The notes under the pieces are model-generated. The model was not told where the DNA came from. It searched no databases and worked only from the letters and a program-made list of their open reading frames with translations. A program made the translations under genes and the position numbers. A DNA stretch of 51,844 nt from Lacticaseibacillus zeae DSM 20178 = KCTC 3804 (GTDB lineage Bacteria > Bacillota > Bacilli > Lactobacillales > Lactobacillaceae). Below are positions 7,622-16,138 of this stretch, piece by piece. The stretch lies in NCBI RefSeq assembly GCF_000260435.1, contig NZ_BACQ01000029.1, positions 1 through 51,844 on the forward strand, given 5' to 3'. Positions within the stretch are counted from its first letter, which is position 1. Each line of letters opens with the position of its first letter.

Positions 7622-8716
7622 TCACGGCCCAGTAGTGGCACCGTCAAGTGAGACCGTATAAACCGGATTGTTGGCGGTCCAGTCAAAACCGGCCGCATTG
7701 TTAATTTCATTTTGCCGGGTATTGAAGTTACTTAGCTTTTCGCTTTGTAAACCTAGTTGTTCACGCAGTTCGTCTGACGTTTTCTGAAGCGTATCGGTCT
7801 TCATAACCTGATAGGCAGCATTATCAATGTAAACACCGATACCTCGAAGTTGCTTACGTTCGATAGTGCCCGCTGAAGCCCGGTAATTTTGGGCAATCGC
7901 CATCATGTCATCAAACGTCAGATTCGTCCGCATGCTGGAAGATAAGGAATCCATGACCTTCTGATAATTGGTCAACGACTTAACTGACAACAGATGCTTG
8001 ACAATTTGATTGATGACTTCCTGTTGCCGCTTCTGCCGGCCATAGTCACCTTCCGGATCTTCGTCACGCATCCGCGCGTAAGCAAGTGCCAGTTCGCCAT
8101 TGAGATGGGCTTTGCCTTTCTTGAACGTCTGACCACCGGTGTTGGCGTCTGTCCAGGTAAATGGTACGTTGACGTCCACACCGCCGACAGCATCGACAAT
8201 CTTTTGCAGGCCTTCCATATTAACCGTCACGTAATAATTAATTGGAACATTCAACAACTTTTCAACGGTTTTGATAGCTGCGCTTGATTTGCCATAAGAG
8301 TACGCTGCATTGATCTTTTCATAGGTTGAAGAGTCGTTGCCGGTCCCCACCATTTCTGCCAGGGTGTCACGCGGAATGCTGACCATCGTTGTTTTCTTTT
8401 CTTTAGGATTAATGGTCACTAACATGAGGGTATCGGATCGACCGGTATCTTTACGGCCAAAAGCGCCGGTGTCGGTTCCCATCAGGAGAATACTGATGGG
8501 CTTTTTGCCATCAAGGTCAGAGTCAACAGCCTTGGTGCTGACGGGATCGTAAGTTTTCGCCACGGCTTTCTTCGCTTGGGAGTAGAATCTGGCCGCATAG
8601 CCGCCCGCAAGGAATAACGCCACGAGCGCGATGACGACCACTGCCCGAAGAATCGGACGGCGCCGCTTGGGTTTATCATGTGTCGTTCGCAGATTTGAAT
8701 CTTGTTGCTTAGACAT
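7622..8716 (-). CDS. LytR-CpsA-Psr (LCP) family protein
   Basis: A 364-residue membrane-anchored extracellular enzyme. A short basic cytoplasmic tail (KPKRRR) precedes one membrane segment (about 21-40). The LCP domain follows with SILLMGTDTG, GRSDTLMLVTINP, the SIPRDT catalytic segment and a later Arg-rich YARMRDEDPEGDYGRQKRQQ motif that binds the polyprenyl pyrophosphate. LCP proteins transfer undecaprenyl-linked wall polymers (teichoic acid, capsule or wall polysaccharide) onto peptidoglycan. Which polymer is not evident. GGAGTG is well placed before the ATG. Confidence 0.93.
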   Translation of the reverse strand: MSKQQDSNLRTTHDKPKRRRPILRAVVVIALVALFLAGGYAARFYSQAKKAVAKTYDPVSTKAVDSDLDGKKPISILLMGTDTGAFGRKDTGRSDTLMLVTINPKEKKTTMVSIPRDTLAEMVGTGNDSSTYEKINAAYSYGKSSAAIKTVEKLLNVPINYYVTVNMEGLQKIVDAVGGVDVNVPFTWTDANTGGQTFKKGKAHLNGELALAYARMRDEDPEGDYGRQKRQQEVINQIVKHLLSVKSLTNYQKVMDSLSSSMRTNLTFDDMMAIAQNYRASAGTIERKQLRGIGVYIDNAAYQVMKTDTLQKTSDELREQLGLQSEKLSNFNTRQNEINNAAGFDWTANNPVYTVSLDGATTGP

Positions 8717-8844
8717 TACTTCTTCACTCCAGTTTTAGTTTCTACGGTAGTGTAGCAGATAATTATGAAGAAAGAAGGGATTTAGCTCAAAAATCAGCGT
8801 GATATGGTAACATTAAAGAAATATTAGAAATTGGAGCTGATCAG

Positions 8845-10644
8845 ATGCAACATTTACCGGTACGTGAAGATGTTCCAACCAAGCTGACGTGGGATCTAAC
8901 CACCATTTATCCAAATGATGCGGCCTGGACAGCCGACTTTGAAGCTGTGCGTGAACAGGCCAAAGAAGCAGCCGCGCTCAAAGGAACTTTAGGCAATTCA
9001 GCCGATGCACTCATCACCGGCATCAAGGCGGTTTTAGCAGTCTTTCGACGATTTGAGAAAGTCTATGTTTATTCAAGCCTGAAAAGCGATCAGGATACTG
9101 GCAACGCCACTTATCAGGCGATGAATGCCAAGGCCGAGAGCCTCGGTGCCGAACTTGCCAGTCAGTTAGCCTTTTTGGATCCGGAGATTCTGGCAATTCC
9201 CGCAGACAAACTGACAGCATGGCGCGACACCGAAAGCCTCAAGCCGTTTGGGCATTTTATTGATGCGATCACCGTTAATCGCCAACATGTGCTGACAACC
9301 GCAGCCGAGGCTCTGATTGCCAGTGCCGGTGATGCGCTGAACGCCAGCCATGCTACTTTCAACGTCCTAGATAATTCCGACCTGCAATTCGGTTTCGTCG
9401 AAAATGAAGACGGCGAAACGGTGCAACTCAGTAACGGCTTGTATGGCCAGTTGATTCGCTCAACTCAGCGAAAATTGCGCAAAGAAGCCTTTGAAACGTT
9501 ACTGCGTGCTTACGAAAGCATGAAGAACACGTTTGCCCAAACGCTGAGCGGTCAGGTCAAGGCGCACAATTTCAATGCCAAGGCCCATCATTACGCCAAT
9601 GCCCGCGCGGCGGCAATGGCAAGTAATCATATTCCGGAAAGTGTTTATACGACCCTCATCGACCAGGTCAACACCCATCTGCCGCTTCTGCATCGCTATG
9701 TCACATTGCGGAAAAAAGTCCTGGGCGTCAATCAATTGCACATGTATGACATCTACACCCCGTTGACCGGCAAGCCGCCATTGACCTTCACGCTTGACCA
9801 GGCCAAAGCCGAGGCATTAAAGGCTTTGGCGCCGCTTGGTGATGATTATCTCAGCCATGTCCGGGAAATCTTTGACAACCGCTACATTGATGTCGTCGAA
9901 AATAAAGGCAAACGTTCCGGCGCTTATTCAGGTGGGTCTTACGATACGAATCCGTTTATTTTGCTGAACTGGCATGACGCGGTGGACGAACTTTATACTT
10001 TGATTCACGAAACCGGCCACAGCGTTCACAGCTGGTACACGCGTCACAACCAGCCTTATGTGTATGGCGATTACCCGATTTTTGTTGCCGAAATTGCTTC
10101 GACCACCAACGAAAATCTGCTCACCGATTACTTCCTGACCCACACGGATGACCCCAAGGTACGCGCCTACATCCTGAATTACTATCTCGATGGCTTTAAA
10201 GGTACCGTCTTCCGCCAGACGCAATTTGCCGAATTTGAACACTGGATTCATCAGCAGGACCAACAAGGCGAGCCACTCACGGCAACCAGTATGTCAACAT
10301 ACTACGCCGATCTCAATGCCCGGTATTATGGACCGGATGTTGCCCGCGATCCCGAAATTGCCTTCGAATGGGCACGAATCCCGCATTTCTATTACAATTA
10401 TTATGTCTATCAGTATGCAACCGGTTTTGCCGCAGCATCAACGCTAGCTGCCGGCATTAGCAGTGGCGAACCCAACGCCGCGTCCCGCTACTTGGACTAT
10501 TTAAAGTCAGGCAGCTCGCAATATGCCATCGATACCATGAAGACCGCCGGCGTCGATATGACCAAACCGGACTATCTGGAAGCGGCATTTTCAATGTTTG
10601 AAAAACGGTTAACCGAATTGGAAGAACTTTTACAGAAAGGATGA
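8845..10644 (+). CDS. pepF: Oligoendopeptidase F (M3 family zinc metallopeptidase)
   Basis: A 599-residue cytosolic peptidase with the M3B catalytic motif HETGH at residues 388-392 and the downstream glutamate near 416 (AEIASTTNE) as third zinc ligand. The aromatic C-terminal motif HFYYNYYVYQYATG is characteristic of PepF. It hydrolyses oligopeptides of about 7-17 residues, contributing to peptide use and turnover. Length agrees with PepF of lactic acid bacteria. GGAGC lies before the ATG. The stop overlaps an ATG of the next gene, and two further genes are translationally coupled behind it. Confidence 0.95.
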   Translation: MQHLPVREDVPTKLTWDLTTIYPNDAAWTADFEAVREQAKEAAALKGTLGNSADALITGIKAVLAVFRRFEKVYVYSSLKSDQDTGNATYQAMNAKAESLGAELASQLAFLDPEILAIPADKLTAWRDTESLKPFGHFIDAITVNRQHVLTTAAEALIASAGDALNASHATFNVLDNSDLQFGFVENEDGETVQLSNGLYGQLIRSTQRKLRKEAFETLLRAYESMKNTFAQTLSGQVKAHNFNAKAHHYANARAAAMASNHIPESVYTTLIDQVNTHLPLLHRYVTLRKKVLGVNQLHMYDIYTPLTGKPPLTFTLDQAKAEALKALAPLGDDYLSHVREIFDNRYIDVVENKGKRSGAYSGGSYDTNPFILLNWHDAVDELYTLIHETGHSVHSWYTRHNQPYVYGDYPIFVAEIASTTNENLLTDYFLTHTDDPKVRAYILNYYLDGFKGTVFRQTQFAEFEHWIHQQDQQGEPLTATSMSTYYADLNARYYGPDVARDPEIAFEWARIPHFYYNYYVYQYATGFAAASTLAAGISSGEPNAASRYLDYLKSGSSQYAIDTMKTAGVDMTKPDYLEAAFSMFEKRLTELEELLQKG

Positions 10645-10649
10645 GTCCT

Positions 10650-11522
10650 TTGAAACTTGGATTTATTGGCACCGGTGTGATGGGCACCGGCATCATCAAG
10701 AACTTTCTTAAAGCCGGTCAGGAAGTCATCGTTTACAATCGCACCAAGGCCCATGCACAGGCAGTCTTGGATGCCGGTGCGGTCTGGGCAGAATCGCCTC
10801 ACGCCGTTGCTGCACAATGTCATGTTGTCATGTCGATGGTCGGCTTCCCACAAGATGTCGAGGCAGTCTATTTTGGCTGCGATGGCATTCTTGCCGGTAC
10901 CCAAGCCGGTGACTTAGTGATTGACATGACCACCAGCACCCCGACACTGGCCAAGCAAATTGCCGAAAAAGCCAAAGAAAAAGGCGTCATTGCCATTGAT
11001 GCGCCTGTTTCCGGTGGAGATATCGGCGCTGAAAAAGGCACCCTCACGATTATGATCGGCGGTCAAAAAGACTTGCTGCCAAAACTCAAAGAGCTGTTTG
11101 CGCCAATCGCCTCATCCGTCAATTATTTTGGCCCGGCTGGTTCCGGGCAACATGCCAAAATGGCCAATCAAATTATGATTGCCGGCACGATGACCGGATT
11201 GAGCGAAATGCTCGTCTATGGGAAAGCTGCCGGACTGGATCTGAACGAAATTCTGAAAGTCGTCGGCAGTGGCGCCGCGGCGAACTGGAGTCTCAGTAAT
11301 TACGGTCCGCGCATGCTGCAAGCCGATTACACGCCAGGCTTTTTCGCCAAGCATTTTCTCAAAGACCTCCGCATTGCGTTAGACGAAGCCAAGAAAATGC
11401 ATTTACAGTTGCCGGCAACCGAATTGGCCGAAGATCTGTATGCCAAAATGGTGGCAGCAGGCAAAGGCGATTTAGGCACGCAAGGGTTAGTCACAATGAA
11501 CGAACGGTGGGATGAAGCATGA
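10650..11522 (+). CDS. NAD(P)-dependent beta-hydroxyacid dehydrogenase (3-hydroxyisobutyrate dehydrogenase-like)
   Basis: The protein opens with the Rossmann motif GFIGTGVMG, then has DAPVSGGDIGAEKGTL (substrate-binding motif) and GSGQHAKMANQ, carrying the catalytic lysine near residue 170. The family oxidises 3-hydroxyacids (3-hydroxyisobutyrate, tartronate semialdehyde, glyoxylate-type substrates). The actual substrate is not evident. The TTG at 10650 is preferred because AAAGGA ends nine bases upstream and the protein then begins MKLGFIGTG as in most homologues. The ATG at 10641 overlapping the pepF stop has no space for a ribosome binding site. Its stop overlaps the start of the metallophosphoesterase (ATGA). 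Confidence 0.88.
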   Translation: MKLGFIGTGVMGTGIIKNFLKAGQEVIVYNRTKAHAQAVLDAGAVWAESPHAVAAQCHVVMSMVGFPQDVEAVYFGCDGILAGTQAGDLVIDMTTSTPTLAKQIAEKAKEKGVIAIDAPVSGGDIGAEKGTLTIMIGGQKDLLPKLKELFAPIASSVNYFGPAGSGQHAKMANQIMIAGTMTGLSEMLVYGKAAGLDLNEILKVVGSGAAANWSLSNYGPRMLQADYTPGFFAKHFLKDLRIALDEAKKMHLQLPATELAEDLYAKMVAAGKGDLGTQGLVTMNERWDEA

Positions 11523-12367
11523 CCAAAATCGCCATTTTATCAGATATTCACGGCAATATGACTGCCTTTTCGGCGGTTATTAAAGACGCCCAAGCACATC
11601 ATGCAGATGAATATTGGTTTCTTGGCGATCTATTCTTACCAGGTCCGGGAGCAGCTAACCTCTGACACGGCCTGCATGCCTTGCCGCTGACGCATCTCGT
11701 CAAAGGAAACTGGGATGACGATTTATTCTGGGTTTTAGATGGTCCGGTCGACTTGGCGCAACCCACCGATGTCTACTTCAGTCGCTTAGTGGCGTATCTG
11801 TGGCCGCAGCTGACGGCCGACATGTTGACGACCATCCGTCATTGGCCGCTGCATGACGTTTTTGAACAAGATGGCCTCGTGATCAGCCTGGCGCACAATC
11901 TGCCAAACTGCAATCACGGCCATCGCTTATACCCCGATCAGCCGCAACCAAATTTTGACCAGATTGCCCCTAATCAGGATATCGACATCGCGATTTATGG
12001 ACACACTCATCAGCAATTGTTGCGCTATACCAGCAGCGGTCAGGTCATTCTCAATCCCGGTTCGATTGGCCAAGCCTATTCGCCGCGGGCTAAGTTGCAA
12101 ACGACTACCTACGCGGATTACGCATTATTGGAACTCGACAACGGTGCCATCACCGACTTGAACTTACGGCAGGTTCCCTATGACGTCGCGGCTGAATTGG
12201 CGGTGGCCAAGAAAGCCCAGCTACCTTATCTGGAGGTTTACACCAAGCTGCGGCACACTGGCGCGACAAGCACCCACGATGCCGCCTACCTTGCCCAGTT
12301 CGACCAATCCCACCACTATCGGGCAGAGGTCGCTGAATTTTTGCGCCAGCAGCGTCAGCGGCACTAG
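11519..12367 (+). pseudogene. Metallophosphoesterase interrupted by an in-frame TGA
   Basis: From ATG 11519, which overlaps the previous stop as ATGA, the frame encodes ILSDIHGN and FLGDLFLPGPG, the first two metal motifs of calcineurin-like phosphodiesterases. A TGA at 11663-11665 then interrupts it. The same frame continues without a shift into VKGNWDD, IYGHTHQQ and NPGSIGQ, the remaining family motifs, up to 12367. The context CTC-TGA-CAC suggests a Trp codon TGG changed to TGA at residue 49. The downstream part could start at TTG 11681, but without the first metal motifs it would be inactive. A sequencing error is possible. Confidence 0.85.
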
Positions 12368-12386
12368 TGGGATTTAGACTAGCACG

Positions 12387-12435
12387 AAAAAATGGCTTTA
12401 GAGAGGCATGCATCTGCTCTCTAAAGCCATTTTTT
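12387..12435. terminator. Perfect 19-bp bidirectional terminator
   Basis: AAAAAATGGCTTTAGAGAG pairs perfectly with CTCTCTAAAGCCATTTTTT around an 11-nt loop. It separates the pepF operon (plus) from the ABC transporter operon (minus). Confidence 0.92.
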
Positions 12436-12447
12436 AATGCAATTCAA

Positions 12448-13245
12448 TCAATTTGTCTGGTGGTGATACCACAGTGCCAAGAAATAAAAGATAAACTCAA
12501 TGGCAGCGATGAAGAAGGTTACTGGCCAGTTCGTCAGGAAGCCAAGGTAAAGGCCGCTCCAGACGCCAATGAGCGCCGTGATGACGGAAATCACGATCAT
12601 CTGCGGCAGCGTCCTTCCCAGATACTTGGCAACATTGGGCGGTAGCGTGAGCAAAATGAATACTAGCAAACTACCGACAATCTGCGCACCGATCGAAACC
12701 GACACCGCGAGAATGAGCAGAAAGTAAATGGAAATGTATTTACTTTTCAACCCCTGTGCGGCAGAGCCCACCGGATCAAACGAATCAAAAGCTAGGCGGC
12801 GATAGCCAAAATACAGCGTAAACAGAACGCCGGCAGCCAACGCGACCAGCTGCCAAACGTCACTGCGCGAAATGCCGATAATACTGCCGAACAAAATTGT
12901 CGTCGCATAACTGGCATTGGCACTCGAAAGCGATAAAAACAAAATACCCAAGCCGATGAACAAGCTCGAAACCGCGCTAATCGACGCTTCCCGGCGCGAG
13001 GCCTGAACCGACATGCGGCCAACGCTGATACTGCTAATGGCCGTAAACATCAACATCCCATCCAGTGGCCTAATGCCAGCAAACACCGCAAATGCGGCAC
13101 CGGCAAAACCCACCTCAGACAAAGTGTGCGCCAGGAAAGACATATTACGGGCAACCACAAAGACGCCGACAATACCGGTCGTGATAGCGATAAACGTGCT
13201 GGCCATAAAAGCATTTTGCATGAAGGCATAAGCAAATAAATTCAT
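12448..13245 (-). CDS. Metal ABC transporter permease (zinc-type, AdcB/ZnuB family)
   Basis: A 265-residue inner-membrane permease of the ABC-3 family with about eight hydrophobic spans; MSFLAHTLSEVGFAGAA and the glycine-rich LGIL and SIIGIS stretches are typical of Zn/Mn permeases. It should form the channel for the ATPase encoded just upstream; its ATG overlaps that gene's TGA. No substrate-binding lipoprotein is encoded here, so a binding protein elsewhere is required. The Zur-like operator before the operon favours zinc over manganese (inference). Confidence 0.88.
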   Translation of the reverse strand: MNLFAYAFMQNAFMASTFIAITTGIVGVFVVARNMSFLAHTLSEVGFAGAAFAVFAGIRPLDGMLMFTAISSISVGRMSVQASRREASISAVSSLFIGLGILFLSLSSANASYATTILFGSIIGISRSDVWQLVALAAGVLFTLYFGYRRLAFDSFDPVGSAAQGLKSKYISIYFLLILAVSVSIGAQIVGSLLVFILLTLPPNVAKYLGRTLPQMIVISVITALIGVWSGLYLGFLTNWPVTFFIAAIEFIFYFLALWYHHQTN

Positions 13246-13961
13246 GCGATCACCCCGCGATTCTCGGCATCGTTGCGCAACTCTTCCGGCATTGAAGCCA
13301 GATCCATCTCGGCAGTCGGCTTCATCTCATAACGATCGCCAGTCAGCAACAAATATTGTTTGGTATATTGCTTCGCCAGGCTCAAGTCATGCGTCACGAA
13401 CAACACCGTTAGCTTCTGAGTCTGGTTCAGCTCCTGGACCAGATCCATCAACTCATGCTTGGTATTCACATCCAAGCTCGCTGTCGATTCGTCAAGAATC
13501 AAAAAGTTGGGATCATCCAACAGCGCCTGGGCTAAATAAGCCTTCTGCTTTTCACCGCCGCTCGCCATTCCGAGCCGCGTGTCAGCAATATGCGTTAAGT
13601 GAGTCGCTTCGATAACCCGGTTCAGCGCCGCTTTTTCCTTAGGGGTATGCCAGAAGAAAAGATGATCCAGCTGCCGCAATTGAATAAAGCTGCGGATTGA
13701 CAGCGGGAATTCTTCGTCAACATTGCGAAATTGTGGTACATAGCCCAGTCGAACCGGCGGCTGCTTGCGAAACTGAATCGTACCGGCTTGCGGCTTTAAC
13801 TGTGCCATCAACAGGCGAATCAGTGTGGTCTTCCCCACCCCATTCGGCCCAACCAAGCTCGTTATCGAGCCAACATCCAAATGAAAACTCAGGTCGCGAT
13901 AAAGTTGTTGATCGCGAAATCCAAAACTAAGGTGCTTCACAGACAAAATCGGTTCGCTCAT
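13242..13961 (-). CDS. Metal ABC transporter ATP-binding protein (zinc-type, AdcC/ZnuC family)
   Basis: A 239-residue ABC ATPase. Walker A is GPNGVGKTT near residues 38-46, the Q-loop is YVPQFR, the signature is MASGGEKQKAYLAQAL, and Walker B is FLILDES. The sequence resembles ATPases of zinc/manganese importers. It powers the permease encoded by the overlapping downstream gene. GGGAGG lies five bases before the ATG. A Zur-like palindrome at 13978-14000 covers the region right after the predicted -10, so zinc-dependent repression is likely. Confidence 0.9.
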   Translation of the reverse strand: MSEPILSVKHLSFGFRDQQLYRDLSFHLDVGSITSLVGPNGVGKTTLIRLLMAQLKPQAGTIQFRKQPPVRLGYVPQFRNVDEEFPLSIRSFIQLRQLDHLFFWHTPKEKAALNRVIEATHLTHIADTRLGMASGGEKQKAYLAQALLDDPNFLILDESTASLDVNTKHELMDLVQELNQTQKLTVLFVTHDLSLAKQYTKQYLLLTGDRYEMKPTAEMDLASMPEELRNDAENRGVIA

Positions 13962-13977
13962 AGCTGCCTCCCAATCG

Positions 13978-14008
13978 TAGACGGTAACGATTACGATCTA
14001 CTATTTTA
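13978..14008 (-). promoter_or_regulatory. Zur-like operator with overlapping -10 of the zinc ABC operon
   Basis: The 23-bp palindrome at 13978-14000 has arms TAGACGGTAAC and ATTACGATCTA around one G, close to the Gram-positive Zur box (AAATCGTAAT-N-ATTACGATTT). On the minus strand a TAAAAT -10 lies at 14003-14008, two bases upstream of the box. The -35 is weak. The location fits repression by zinc-loaded Zur. Confidence 0.65.
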
Positions 14009-14034
14009 CCTAAGTTTTCATGAAAAGGCCAGTT

Positions 14035-14379
14035 TTATTTGGTTTTATCTGCTTTGAACGGATTAGCGGCACTAAAGTCAATCCGAATCGTTTTCGGCTT
14101 ATCCTTCACCACAAGAATATAGCCATGCCCTAGAAAAGGCTTGTCCCCCTTATAGGTCAACGGGAATTCCTGTGCGGGTGCCAGGTTACCTTGAATGATC
14201 ATCGCATACATTTCGTCATCGGTATAATCATCTGAAAAGGCAATTGCCACCGGTGCCGTTACCAGTTGCTTGGCCTTCTGCATCACGGCAATGACATCAA
14301 AGATCTGATTCGTCACTTCTTCGGGAAAAACCTTGGCAACATCTTCGGCAACGCGGCGTTTTTTGGTTGGTTCGTACAT
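14035..14379 (-). CDS. Hypothetical protein, 114 aa
   Basis: I do not assign a family. It is a small soluble protein: a basic start (EPTKKRR), an amphipathic helix (VTNQIFDVIAVMQKAKQLV), an acidic patch (SDDYTDDEMYAMI) and a beta-rich C-terminal half (PFLGHGYILVVKDKPKTIRIDF). No signal peptide or membrane span. GGAGAT precedes the ATG. It is a single gene between the gnt operon terminator and the zinc transporter promoter. Confidence 0.6.
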   Translation of the reverse strand: MYEPTKKRRVAEDVAKVFPEEVTNQIFDVIAVMQKAKQLVTAPVAIAFSDDYTDDEMYAMIIQGNLAPAQEFPLTYKGDKPFLGHGYILVVKDKPKTIRIDFSAANPFKADKTK

Positions 14380-14469
14380 AAGTTAACGATCTCCATTTCT
14401 GTATTTGTGAATGGCGTAAGTTTATCATATTGAGCGGCTGACTGCGACGGTCGGCTTGAACCTGCAAAC

Positions 14470-14500
14470 GCAAAAAAGCCGACGTATCGTCGACTTTTTA
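14470..14500 (-). terminator. Terminator of the gnt operon
   Basis: On the minus strand GTCGACG and CGTCGGC arms flank a short loop and are followed by TTTTTT, a few bases after the gntP stop codon. The A-run on the other side may let it act in both directions. Confidence 0.8.
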
Positions 14501-14512
14501 ATGTTTTTGCCT

Positions 14513-15865
14513 TTAAACAAACAAACTCAACAGCAGCACCCCACCCAGTCCGACAACGGAGATAATCGTTTCTAACAAAGTCCATGTCAGCAAGGTCTGC
14601 TTAATGGTGAGATCAAAATATTCACGGAACATCCAGAATCCGGCGTCGTTGACGTGGCTGGCTGCCAATGATCCAGCACCAATTGCCAGCACCATCAAAG
14701 CTGGTTGGATGCCGGCGCTTTGCATCAATGGCAATACCAGTCCAGAAGCGGTCATGGCAGCAACGGTTGCCGAGCCGAGTGCGATTCGCAAAACCACGGC
14801 AATTAACCAGCCAAGAATCAGTGGCGAAATGGACGATGAGACGAATAGGTTTTTCACGGAATCACCAACGCCGCCATCAATTAAGACCTGCTTGAATGCG
14901 CCGCCGCCACCGATAACCAACAGCAGCATCGCAATGGACTTCACCGCATCTTCCAGCGTAGCCATGATATCCTTGGCCGGCAGTTTGCGGGCATAACCCA
15001 TGGCCCACATGGCGAATAGAAGTGAGATTAGCATCGCAATACTCGGTGACCCGATAAAGGCGATCAGATTGTCCATGCCGGTCGGTGTTTTTGGTGTTTT
15101 GCCACCATGCAGAACCAGTTCATAGACCGTCGCAATGGCCATCAGGATAACCGGGAACAGGGAAGTCAAAACCGAGATACCGAAGCCAGGGGTTTCATCA
15201 AGCTTGAAGGTTTTTTGCGGCCCCAACGCTTTTAAATTCCCACGCCGTTCAAAAGCATCCGGAACCAGCCGATGGGCAAGTTTGGAAAATAGCGGGCCGG
15301 CGATGTAGACGGTTGGCACCGCAATGATCACCCCATACGCCAGAACCAGTCCAGCTGAAGCACCCAGCGCCGTCGAAATGGCTGTGGGTGCCGGGTGTGG
15401 CGGTAAGAAGCCGTGCGTGACCGACAAAGCTGCTGCCATCGGAATGCCAAGTGTCAAAATCGGGACACCGGCTTCAGCAGCAATGGCAAAGACGATCGGA
15501 ACCAGCAAAACGATCCCGACTTCAAAAAACAAAGCAATGCCGATAATGAAAGAAGCCAAAACCACCGCTAATTGAAGACCCCGGCGTCCGAACGCGTTAA
15601 TCAGCGTGTGGGCAATGCGATAAGCACCACCGGCATCGGCAACCAGCCGCCCCAGCATCGCACCAAAACCAAACACCAGCGCAAGTTCACCTAATTGCGA
15701 GCCAATACCGGTTTGAATACTCGTGGCGATCTTAGCTGGTGCCATCCCCAACCCCAGCGCCACAACAACAGCTGTTATTATCAGAGAAACATAAGTGTTG
15801 AACTTAAACTTAATAATCAACACCAACAGTAATAGAATACCTAGAACCAAGACAAGTAAATCCAT
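14513..15865 (-). CDS. gntP: Gluconate:H+ symporter (GntP family)
   Basis: A 450-residue permease with about 12-14 hydrophobic spans; LGELALVFGFGAMLGRLVADAGGAYRIA and VTHGFLPPHPAPTAI are GntP-family signatures. It imports gluconate for GntK. The open frame runs upstream to 16117 through repeat DNA, but the ATG at 15865 has AGGAGGGG seven bases upstream and gives the normal N-terminus. A copy of the palindromic repeat begins two bases beyond that ribosome binding site. Third gene of gntZ-gntK-gntP, 273 bases after gntK. Confidence 0.93.
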   Translation of the reverse strand: MDLLVLVLGILLLLVLIIKFKFNTYVSLIITAVVVALGLGMAPAKIATSIQTGIGSQLGELALVFGFGAMLGRLVADAGGAYRIAHTLINAFGRRGLQLAVVLASFIIGIALFFEVGIVLLVPIVFAIAAEAGVPILTLGIPMAAALSVTHGFLPPHPAPTAISTALGASAGLVLAYGVIIAVPTVYIAGPLFSKLAHRLVPDAFERRGNLKALGPQKTFKLDETPGFGISVLTSLFPVILMAIATVYELVLHGGKTPKTPTGMDNLIAFIGSPSIAMLISLLFAMWAMGYARKLPAKDIMATLEDAVKSIAMLLLVIGGGGAFKQVLIDGGVGDSVKNLFVSSSISPLILGWLIAVVLRIALGSATVAAMTASGLVLPLMQSAGIQPALMVLAIGAGSLAASHVNDAGFWMFREYFDLTIKQTLLTWTLLETIISVVGLGGVLLLSLFV

Positions 15866-15880
15866 GGTAAGTCCCCTCCT

Positions 15881-16000
15881 GAGCGTGAGCCAGCGCGGGT
15901 AGAAGCCGGAGTGTAAGCGGCCTTGGACGTGATGGCGGTCTTTGCCATTGCAACCAAGGTCCTTACACGCAGGCTTCTGCGCTGGAGAGTGCGTTATGAT
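15881..16000 (+). repeat. Full copy of the intergenic palindromic repeat, in gntK-gntP gap
   Basis: A long imperfect hairpin: CAGCGCGGGTAGAAGCC pairs with GGCTTCTGCGCTG, and an inner GGCCTTGG arm pairs with CCAAGGTCC. One end abuts the gntP ribosome binding site. Confidence 0.85.
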
Positions 16001-16035
16001 GAGTGTGAACCGACGCGGTGAGAAACCGCTTACAA
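16001..16035 (+). repeat. Truncated repeat copy
   Basis: GAGTGTGAACCGACGCGG followed by TGAGAAACCGCTTAC resembles the first 35 bases of the full repeat and follows the complete copy in tandem. It ends before the gntK stop codon region. Confidence 0.55.
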
Positions 16036-16138
16036 AACTAGCGATAAAAAGTGGCAGCCGTATTGAGTTTGTCTCGCGTCTGTCGACCACTTTTTTCATA
16101 GACTGTATCATAAGCAAGCATTAGCTACCGCTTTTTCA

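Noticed and set aside
15866-16117. N-terminal extension of the gntP reading frame
   Set aside because: The extra 84 codons run through the palindromic repeat and lie upstream of a perfect ribosome binding site for the normal start.
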